Shown here: in pieces, positions 7,707 to 13,699 of the stretch | Position numbering within the stretch: the stretch's first letter is position 1 | Layout: each line of letters begins with the position of its first letter | NCBI GenBank assembly: GCA_035316885.1 | Contig: DATHII010000330.1 | Location: forward strand, 1-13,993 | Source: DASRTE01 sp035316885 | GTDB lineage: Bacteria; Actinomycetota; Actinomycetes; Jiangellales; Jiangellaceae | Direction of reading: 5' to 3' | DNA: 13,993 bases | Notes under the pieces: model-generated | Told to the model about the DNA's origin: nothing | The model's database searches: none | The model's input: only the letters and a program-made list of their open reading frames with translations | Made by a program: the position numbers and the translations under genes

Positions 7707-8366
7707 TCAATCGGCGTCGGTGAACGCCGTCGCGATGATGAATTCGACGTGGGTGCGAATCAGCCGATGGCCGGCGCGTCGGGTCTCCGGGCTGGCCTCG
7801 GCGTGCAGGTACATCAGCCGCACGAACGCGCTCGCCGTGAACAGCTCCCAGGCCAGCTGCGTGGGTGTTGCGCGGCCGGTCGGAATGCGGCCGGCCTCCA
7901 TCCATCCGGCGAAGAGGCGGGCGATCTCCTGCTGCACCTGCCCAGCCGCGGCGATCGCCCGCGCATGGGTGTCGCCGACCGCGCGGGCGAGCACGCTGGT
8001 CAGTCGCCGGGCGCGTGGCTCGTCCCACGCGGCGAGTAGCTGGTCGCCCATGGTGCGCAGGAAAGCCGCAGGGTCGGTCGCGGCCAGCCGCGGGTCGATC
8101 ACGGCCAGCTGGTCGATGAGCAACCCGGTGCCAGCCTGGTACAGCACCTCGTCGAAGATCTTCTGCTTGTTCGCGAAGTGCTTGTAGATGACGCTCTCGC
8201 TCAGCCCCACCGCCCGGGCGATAGCACGAACCGACGTACCGGCATAGCCGTGCCGGGCGAACAGATCCAGGGCCGCCTCCAACAGCTCAGCCCGGGTATC
8301 CCGGGCCTCGGCCTTGGGCGGTCGCCCCAGCCGCCGCGGAGCCTCCCGGGTGGGCGCTGGGCTCAT
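7707..8366 (-). CDS. TetR-family transcriptional regulator
   Basis: The product is 219 aa. The N-terminal TetR domain includes TRAELLEAALDLFARHGYAG (24-43) and the helix-turn-helix TSVRAIARAVGLSESVIYKH (44-63), followed by the FANKQKIFDEVL helix. The remainder is a helical ligand-binding and dimerisation domain typical in length. It is the first gene of a two-gene operon with the monooxygenase. Its ATG is only 6 nt from a -10 hexamer, so the message is probably leaderless. A 22-bp imperfect palindrome covers the promoter, indicating that the protein represses its own operon until an inducer, probably the monooxygenase substrate or a related aromatic compound, is bound. Self-repression and the inducer are inference; the family call is secure. 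Confidence 0.93.
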   Translation of the reverse strand: MSPAPTREAPRRLGRPPKAEARDTRAELLEAALDLFARHGYAGTSVRAIARAVGLSESVIYKHFANKQKIFDEVLYQAGTGLLIDQLAVIDPRLAATDPAAFLRTMGDQLLAAWDEPRARRLTSVLARAVGDTHARAIAAAGQVQQEIARLFAGWMEAGRIPTGRATPTQLAWELFTASAFVRLMYLHAEASPETRRAGHRLIRTHVEFIIATAFTDAD

Positions 8367-8372
8367 GTCCGC

Positions 8373-8401
8373 ATAGTAATCGATCGTTCTCTTACTTTCA
8401 A
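8373..8401 (-). promoter_or_regulatory. leaderless sigma-70-type promoter of tetR
   Basis: On the minus strand TTGAAA (8401-8396) and TACTAT (8378-8373) are separated by exactly 17 nt, a near-consensus housekeeping promoter. Only 6 nt separate the -10 box from the tetR ATG (8366), so transcription should begin at or next to the A of ATG. No Shine-Dalgarno sequence would then be present. Confidence 0.75.
8375..8396. promoter_or_regulatory. probable TetR operator (22-bp palindrome)
   Basis: Outer arms AGTAA (8375-8379) and TTACT (8392-8396) flank an inner symmetric core GAnCGnTC (8382-8389). In all, 16 of 22 positions are symmetric about the centre. The site fills the spacer and overlaps the -10 box of the tetR promoter, so bound repressor would exclude RNA polymerase. 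Its length and symmetry are typical of TetR-family operators. Confidence 0.7.
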
Positions 8402-8413
8402 GAGCTCACCGCA

Positions 8414-9643
8414 TTGGTGACGGAGATCGGGCAGCACGTCGGGCCGGTCGAGCTCGTGCTGCTCGGCGACTTCCTCGATCTCCAGCGGATGGGGCCGACC
8501 GGGCAGGTCAACGACCGCGTGACCGCGACGCTGATGCGACCCGACTATGCCGAGCTGTTCGATGCGCTACGTGGGTTCAGGAGTGCCGCCGGACACCGCG
8601 TGACGTACGTGGTCGGCAACCACGACGCCGAGCTTTGGTGGAACGTCCACCTCCAGGACGTACTGAGGGACGCTGGCCTGGTCGACGAGTTCGCGCTGTC
8701 GTACGCGGCCCGGTTCGAGTCGCTCCACGACCAGCTGATCCACGGCGAGCACGGGAACCAGTTCGATCCAACGAACCGCTTCGCCGACTACGGCGACCCG
8801 CTGGACACCCCGATCGGCGCGCACGTGGTCGACGAGATCGTGCGGCCCATCGGGTCGAGCACGAGACTCACCGGCAACCTGGACCTGCGGGACGTGAGCT
8901 TCGTCTTTCCGCTCGCCGCCATCCCTGAATGGATCGCCAGTCGGATCTTCTACCGCTTCCTGGGCGAAGTGCTGCGGTGGATCGCGGTCCTGTTCGTGAT
9001 CGCCAATGTCGCCCACCTGATCCTGATCTGGATCGGCTCGTCCGACGCACAGCGGACCACCCGGACGATCCTCGCGGAGGTTGCCTACGACGTCGGCCTT
9101 CTGATCCTCATCTGCGCGGTCGTCTTCGTCGTCGGCCGTCGCACGGCCCGTCGAGCGAGCTCATTGCTCGCTCTGCGCCTTGCAGGTGCGTCGTCGGACT
9201 CCGAACCAACGCGCATACGCCGTGCCCTGCTGGCCGAGGATCCGCTCCCCGTGGGCGCGGGTGTTGCGCCCCGGAACATTGCCGTGTTCGTGTCCGCGCA
9301 CACGCACGCCCCATCCAGCACGCAGCTTCGACGCGACGACGAGACGACGACCGCCGTGGTCAACACCGGGTGCTGGCTGCGCCAGCTCCAACCGGTCCCC
9401 ACACGGTTCGGTGCGCCCAACGTGTTCGTTCCGATGTTCGTGCAGACGCACGTCCGCGTGCAGCGCAGCCACGAGGGTGTCGTGGTCGAGCTCTGGGACC
9501 GGCCACGACCTGCCCGGCGGATGCTGCTGTGGATCGAGCGAGCCGCCATCGCGGGGAGAATGCCGAAGGACGTCCCCTCCCCGACCACCTCGCGCCTGCT
9601 CGACCGCCAGCTCATCCCGGGCCGGATGAGAGCGTCAACGTGA
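8414..9643 (+). CDS. membrane-anchored metallophosphoesterase, N-terminally truncated
   Basis: The readable product is 409 aa. Calcineurin-like phosphoesterase motifs are present in order: GDFLD (18-22), GNHD (68-71), GEHG (111-114) and SAHTH (294-298). The first motif of the family, the D-x-H that binds the first metal, should lie some 20-50 residues before GDFLD and is absent. The in-frame codons before 8414 still resemble the helix preceding motif II (QELTALVTEIGQ) but lead straight into the tetR promoter. Two hydrophobic helices (about 188-208 and 226-241) are inserted between motifs III and IV, so the protein would be membrane bound. Possible starts are TTG at 8414 or GTG at 8417, both without a good ribosome binding site. 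It is probably a remnant that lacks full activity, although a membrane-inserted product could still be made. Confidence 0.78.
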   Translation: MVTEIGQHVGPVELVLLGDFLDLQRMGPTGQVNDRVTATLMRPDYAELFDALRGFRSAAGHRVTYVVGNHDAELWWNVHLQDVLRDAGLVDEFALSYAARFESLHDQLIHGEHGNQFDPTNRFADYGDPLDTPIGAHVVDEIVRPIGSSTRLTGNLDLRDVSFVFPLAAIPEWIASRIFYRFLGEVLRWIAVLFVIANVAHLILIWIGSSDAQRTTRTILAEVAYDVGLLILICAVVFVVGRRTARRASSLLALRLAGASSDSEPTRIRRALLAEDPLPVGAGVAPRNIAVFVSAHTHAPSSTQLRRDDETTTAVVNTGCWLRQLQPVPTRFGAPNVFVPMFVQTHVRVQRSHEGVVVELWDRPRPARRMLLWIERAAIAGRMPKDVPSPTTSRLLDRQLIPGRMRAST

Positions 9644-9668
9644 GCCAGGACGCCGTAGGTGCGCTCTC

Positions 9669-11114
9669 TCAATCCTCAACTGGCGGCGTCCGTGGGAGCC
9701 GTACGGTGAACACCGTCTCGCCCGGCTGCGAGGTCACGCGGAGATCGCCGCGATGCCGGTTGACGACAATCCGCCACGAGATGTCGAGGCCGAGCCCGGT
9801 GCCTTCCCCGACCGGCTTCGTCGTGAAGAACGGCTCGAAGACGCGGCCGAGAAGTTCGGGCGGGATGCCGGGTCCGGTGTCGGCGATCTCGACGGTGACG
9901 CAGTCGTCGTCGAGGTGGGTCCGTACGGTCAGTGTGCCTTCACCCGCCATGGCGGCCGCAGCGTTGTCGATGATGTTGGTCCACACCTGGTTGAGCTCAC
10001 CGGGATACGCCGGGACCGTCGGGAGCGTCCGGTCGAAGTCCTTGACCACCTGGAGACCCTTGAGCTTTCCGGAGAGCATGACGAGCGTGGACTTGATGCC
10101 GTCGTGGATGTCGATCAGCTGGAAGGGTGCCCGGTCCATCTGGCTGTACTGCCTCGCGGCTCCCACGAGGCCGGAGATGCGATGGACGGAGTCCTCGATC
10201 TCGCGCATGAGGTTCTCGGTCTCGACCGTGTAAGCGAGCCACCGCATGGCGCCTTCGAGTACCCCCGCGGGCACGCGCTCGGACGCCTCGTCTGCCCAGG
10301 CCGGGTCGAGTCCTCCGGCCACGAGTACGGGCGCCAACTCGTAGCCGCCCCGGACATCGTGGTCGTCAAGCCAGTCGGCCATGGCGTCCTCGCGGTCGCT
10401 GGTCTCCATCGGTGAGAGCTCTCCGGTGCTCTTGGCGGTGCGCTCGGCCGCCTCCTCCTGCAGCTCGACGAGCTCACGCATGGACTCCGATGGCAGATGT
10501 CCGTCAGCGAGCAGCGCCAGCTTGTGCCGCATCCCGGCGACGCGCTCGCGAAGCGCGGCGGTCGCGCGTACGGCTGCGGCCGCCGGGTTGTTGAGCTCGT
10601 GCGTCAGCCCAGCAGTCAGCGAGCCGAGCGCGACGAGCCGCTCTCGCTGCCCGATCACGGCCTGTTGGTTCCGCATCCCGAGGAACAGGCCCTCGAGCAG
10701 GTGGAGCGCAATGGGGAACCACTCGCGCATCATGGTTGCGAACGTGCTTGCGGGCAGCACCAGGAAGGTCGACGGAACCACCGCACGCATCGAGGTGGTG
10801 TAGGTCTGGTCGGCCTCGTCCACGTAGGCCTGCATCGCTCCTGCGTATACGCCTCGTTGAGTCGTGCGAGTGGTCTCGACGTCGTCCGGCCCGACGCGCC
10901 GCAGCAGCGCGACCTCGCCCTCGAGCAGCACGTAGAAGCACTCCGCCGGCTCACCCTCGACGTACACCGGGCCGGCGTCGATGTGCTCGATCCGGCTGTT
11001 GTCGGACAGCCACTGCAGCTGATCGTCGGTCAGGCGCTCGAACAGGAACAACGTGCGCAGCTCGTCGATCGCCAGCCGATGGGGGGCGGTGTCGGGTGTG
11101 CCGTCTACGGTCAC
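9669..11114 (-). CDS. soluble sensor histidine kinase with CRP-like N-terminal domain
   Basis: The product is 481 aa. Residues about 15-130 form a cyclic-nucleotide-binding (CRP-like) beta barrel (ECFYVLLEGEVALLRRV, 58-74). Its phosphate-binding cassette does not show the usual GE...R signature, so the ligand may not be cAMP. The H-box is ALGSLTAGLTHELNNP (162-177) with His172 as phosphorylation site. The ATPase part has the N-box NQVWTNIIDNAAAA (375-388), DTGPGIP (412-418) and GEGTGLGL (436-443). About 210 residues separate His172 from the N-box, longer than usual, with a helical insertion around 190-300. There are no membrane helices, so it senses a cytoplasmic signal. The GTG start at 11114 overlaps the stop of the response regulator gene (GTGA) behind GGAGAAG. 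The same frame is open further upstream to 11492, but that part is Arg-rich antisense sequence of the neighbour. Confidence 0.92.
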   Translation of the reverse strand: MTVDGTPDTAPHRLAIDELRTLFLFERLTDDQLQWLSDNSRIEHIDAGPVYVEGEPAECFYVLLEGEVALLRRVGPDDVETTRTTQRGVYAGAMQAYVDEADQTYTTSMRAVVPSTFLVLPASTFATMMREWFPIALHLLEGLFLGMRNQQAVIGQRERLVALGSLTAGLTHELNNPAAAAVRATAALRERVAGMRHKLALLADGHLPSESMRELVELQEEAAERTAKSTGELSPMETSDREDAMADWLDDHDVRGGYELAPVLVAGGLDPAWADEASERVPAGVLEGAMRWLAYTVETENLMREIEDSVHRISGLVGAARQYSQMDRAPFQLIDIHDGIKSTLVMLSGKLKGLQVVKDFDRTLPTVPAYPGELNQVWTNIIDNAAAAMAGEGTLTVRTHLDDDCVTVEIADTGPGIPPELLGRVFEPFFTTKPVGEGTGLGLDISWRIVVNRHRGDLRVTSQPGETVFTVRLPRTPPVED

Positions 11115-12778
11115 AACTTCTCCAGGTAGCGGTGGACGAGGGTGACAGCCATCGCGCCCTCGCCGACTGCGGACGCGACACGCTTCACCGAGTCCGCACG
11201 GACATCTCCTGCAACAAAAACTCCGGGCACGCTTGTTTCCAAATGCCACGGGTCGCGTTCGGCGTCCCAGCCCGGGGGCCGGGTGCTTTCGACGAGCAGG
11301 TCCGGCCCGGCGAGCACGAAGCCACGTTCGTCGCGGCGGACGACGCCGTCCAGCCAGTCCGTCCGTGGCGCGGCACCGATGAAGACGAAGAGGAACTCGG
11401 TGGCCATCCTTTCCTTTGTACCCGCAGTGGAGTCGAGCACCTCGATCCATTCGAGGTGCTTGTCGCCGCCCCCATCGATGACCTGCGCGCACGTGCGGAT
11501 CTGCACGTTGGGCAGCGCGGCGAGCTCCTCGATCAGGTAGTGCGACATCGACTGTTCGATCCGCTCGCCACGCACCAGCAGGGTTACCGAGCGGGCGTAG
11601 CGGGAGATGTAGACGGCCGCCTGGCCTGCGGAGTTGGCGCCACCAACGAGGTACACGTCATGGTCGGCGCACGCCGGCGCCTCGAAGGCAGCGGCTCCGT
11701 AGAACACGCCGCGCCCGGTGAGGTCCGCGAGCCCCGCAGCGTCGAGCAGCCGGTAGGTGACACCCGTGGCGAGGACAACGGTGTGCGCGGCAATCTCCGA
11801 CCCGTCGTCGAAGACCACGACGCGGGCCGGACCACGGGCCTCGAGCCGGACAACTTCCCGTGCCGTGAGCAGCTCGGCACCGAAGCGCAGCGCCTGCCGG
11901 CGAGCACGCTCGGTGAGCTGCGCTCCCGACACCCCGTCGGGAAACCCGAGGTAGTTCTCGATGCGGGCACTCTGCCCCGCCTGGCCACCGGTCGCCTCCC
12001 GTTCGACGAGGACGGTCCGCAGACCTTCGGTGGCCCCGTACACGGCGGCACCCAGTCCTGCCGGGCCGGCGCCGATCACCACGAGGTCGTAGAAGTCGGT
12101 AGCTGGTTCGGTGGAAAGCCCCACGGCCGCGGCCACTTCGGCGTTGGTCGGCGACGGGAGGGCCTGGCCTGCTGCGGTGAGCAGCACGGGAACGGCCGAC
12201 TCGTCGAGCCCGGCTGCCTCGAGGGTTCGCTGGCCTTCCGGCTCGTCGGACGGCAGATACCGGTACGGCACCGCGTTGCGGCCCAGAAAGTCGCGGACGT
12301 CGTGCGTACGGGATGACCACCGGTGCCCGATCAGCCTGGTCGACACGTCGGATCCGGCAGTTCCGGCGGTGGCTGCCCACAGCTCGAGAAGCGTGTCGAC
12401 GACCGGGTAGAGGTGCTCCTCCGGAGGATCCCAGGGCTTGAGCAAGTAGTGGTCGAGGTCGACGACGTTGATGGCCTGGATCGCCGCGTCGGTGTCTGCG
12501 TACGCGGTGAGCAGCGCCCGCCGGGCCCGTGGGTGGATGTCCATGGCCTGCTCCAGGAACTGCAAACCACTCATCTCGGGCATCCGGTAGTCGGCGAGGA
12601 GCACGGCCACCGGCTCGTCGCGGACCCGGAGCTCACGCAGGGCTTCGAGGGCGGACTCGCCGGACTCGGCCCGCACGATCCGGTGTCCCTCTCCGTACCG
12701 GCGCCGCAGGTCGCGCGCCACGGCCCGGGACACGCTGACGTCGTCGTCCACGGTGAGGATGACTGGCTTCGCCGGCAC
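11111..12778 (-). CDS. response regulator fused to a thioredoxin-reductase-like FAD protein
   Basis: The product is 555 aa. The receiver (5-135) is intact: acidic pocket DDD (11-13), phosphoacceptor Asp63 in LLADYRMPEMSG, Thr91 and Lys114 (LLKPW). Residues 148-221 resemble a glutaredoxin fold (VRDFLGRNAVPYRYL, 161-175; AVPVLLT, 195-201) with WSSR (154-157) where CxxC would be. Residues 230-553 are a thioredoxin-reductase body with GAGPAG (236-241), GGANSAGQ (379-386) and the C-terminal AGDVR. The redox CxxC is replaced by YGAAA (360-364), so it is not a thioredoxin reductase. Its gene is the first of an operon with the histidine kinase (4-nt overlap), so phosphorylation at Asp63 presumably switches the flavoprotein on or off. 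The GTG start at 12778 is the first possible one after an in-frame stop; its ribosome binding site is weak. Confidence 0.92.
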   Translation of the reverse strand: MPAKPVILTVDDDVSVSRAVARDLRRRYGEGHRIVRAESGESALEALRELRVRDEPVAVLLADYRMPEMSGLQFLEQAMDIHPRARRALLTAYADTDAAIQAINVVDLDHYLLKPWDPPEEHLYPVVDTLLELWAATAGTAGSDVSTRLIGHRWSSRTHDVRDFLGRNAVPYRYLPSDEPEGQRTLEAAGLDESAVPVLLTAAGQALPSPTNAEVAAAVGLSTEPATDFYDLVVIGAGPAGLGAAVYGATEGLRTVLVEREATGGQAGQSARIENYLGFPDGVSGAQLTERARRQALRFGAELLTAREVVRLEARGPARVVVFDDGSEIAAHTVVLATGVTYRLLDAAGLADLTGRGVFYGAAAFEAPACADHDVYLVGGANSAGQAAVYISRYARSVTLLVRGERIEQSMSHYLIEELAALPNVQIRTCAQVIDGGGDKHLEWIEVLDSTAGTKERMATEFLFVFIGAAPRTDWLDGVVRRDERGFVLAGPDLLVESTRPPGWDAERDPWHLETSVPGVFVAGDVRADSVKRVASAVGEGAMAVTLVHRYLEKL

Positions 12779-12967
12779 ACGTCCATGCGATCACGCCGCA
12801 CGGCGCTCTGTCATCTCGCGGCCCTGCCCTGAGCGCGGACGTGCCGAGTAGCACGTGTTCGCCCGAGGCGTCGTTGTTCTGGAACCGGCTGACGGCGATG
12901 TCTGTCGCGGTCACCATCGTGCCCAGGTGACATGCACGTCGCGTGCCTGCACCAAGGGGGGATGCTC
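12779..12967. promoter_or_regulatory. divergent promoter region between kinase operon and secreted-protein gene
   Basis: This 189-nt gap must hold the promoters of the minus-strand response regulator/kinase operon and of the plus-strand secreted-protein gene. A GGAAC (12881-12885) 18 nt ahead of a GTC (12904-12906) on the plus strand resembles an ECF-type promoter of the SigR spacing class, but the match is short and unproven. The ribosome binding site AAGGGGGG (12954-12961) of the secreted-protein gene is clear. Confidence 0.4.
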
Positions 12968-13543
12968 ATGAAGGTGTCGCGCAGCCTTGGGTTGGCCGGA
13001 GGGCTGGCCCTCGCATTCGTGGTCGCAAGTGTGGTGCCGGCCGCGGCGGCGCCAATCGTGAACGAGCACTTCCACGCGTCGGAGTCAGAGGTGTTCGACG
13101 ACTTCTGCGAGGACATGGCGGTGCTGTTCCAGCACGAGGCCGACATCCATGAGCTTGTCAAGTCGCGTGGGCCGTATGGGCTGATCTACTTCGCTGCGAA
13201 CGTCCGCTTTGTCAACTCGTGGACCAACCTGGCGACAGGCAAGACCTTCGCCATCGAAGGCACGATCCGGGACATGGACCAGCGCGTCACCGATAACGGT
13301 GACGGGACGCTGACCATCCTCATCAAGTCGGCTGGTAAACAGAAGGTCTACGGCCCGGACGGCGAGAGGCTGTTCCTCGACGCCGGTATCTTCTCGTTCG
13401 AGATCCTCGTCGACCACAGCGGCACGCCAACCGACCCGTCCGACGACGAGTTCCTCGATGATCTCGGCGTCGTCAAGGTGACCGGCCGAGTCGACACAGC
13501 TGAGCGCGATTTCTGCGAGGACTTCCGCGAGTTCACAAGCTGA
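12968..13543 (+). CDS. secreted protein of unknown function
   Basis: The product is 191 aa. A Sec signal peptide is evident: MKVSR, a hydrophobic stretch (7-23) and PAAAAP (24-29), with cleavage after about residue 27 or 28. The mature part is acidic and probably mostly beta strand, with alternating patterns such as GTLTILIKSAGKQKVYG (113-129). It has just two cysteines, Cys47 and Cys183, each in a DFCED context near opposite ends, which could form a disulfide joining the termini. No catalytic motif was recognised. ATG at 12968 is preferred because it lies 6 nt behind AAGGGGGG (12954-12961) and starts the signal peptide directly; the ATGs at 12962 and 12932 fit less well. It stands alone between the kinase operon and a hairpin pair. 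Confidence 0.82.
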   Translation: MKVSRSLGLAGGLALAFVVASVVPAAAAPIVNEHFHASESEVFDDFCEDMAVLFQHEADIHELVKSRGPYGLIYFAANVRFVNSWTNLATGKTFAIEGTIRDMDQRVTDNGDGTLTILIKSAGKQKVYGPDGERLFLDAGIFSFEILVDHSGTPTDPSDDEFLDDLGVVKVTGRVDTAERDFCEDFREFTS

Positions 13544-13578
13544 CGGCGTGGAGTCCAGCTGACCGGTAGAGGAGACGC

Positions 13579-13616
13579 CCGCGCTCTTCTGCTGCGGTGA
13601 GCGCGGCGACGCTCAC
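13579..13616 (+). terminator. two overlapping, mutually exclusive hairpins
   Basis: About 35 nt after the secreted-protein stop, CCGCGCTC (13579-13586) pairs perfectly with GAGCGCGG (13599-13606) around a 12-nt loop. A second perfect stem, GTGAGCG (13597-13603) with CGCTCAC (13610-13616), has a 6-nt loop and shares GAGCG with the first, so only one can form at a time. No T-run follows, which is usual for actinomycete terminators. A terminator for the secreted-protein gene is the simplest reading. Confidence 0.5.
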
Positions 13617-13699
13617 TCGACCATGCGGACGTTCGACGACTGCCGAAGCGCTGTCGGTTCGGTATGTTGCGGCTTTCCGACGGTCGCAAATACTGAACT

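Noticed and set aside
6165..8039. A 624-codon plus-strand open frame opposite the monooxygenase and tetR genes
   Set aside because: The composition is that of antisense GC-rich DNA and the opposite strand holds complete FAD and HTH motifs.
11115..11492. N-terminal extension of the histidine kinase by 126 residues
   Set aside because: The extra residues are Arg-rich and lie antiphase inside the response regulator gene; GTG at 11114 with GGAGAAG and the GTGA overlap explains the start.
10736..12316. A 526-codon plus-strand open frame opposite the kinase and response regulator genes
   Set aside because: No domain is recognisable and the minus strand carries full kinase, receiver and FAD motifs with coupled starts.
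4386..12778. The two inverted flavoprotein genes as ends of a composite mobile element
   Set aside because: They are clearly diverged at nucleotide level, no transposase or target duplication is seen, and the genes between them are arranged as ordinary operons. They are better read as old paralogues.
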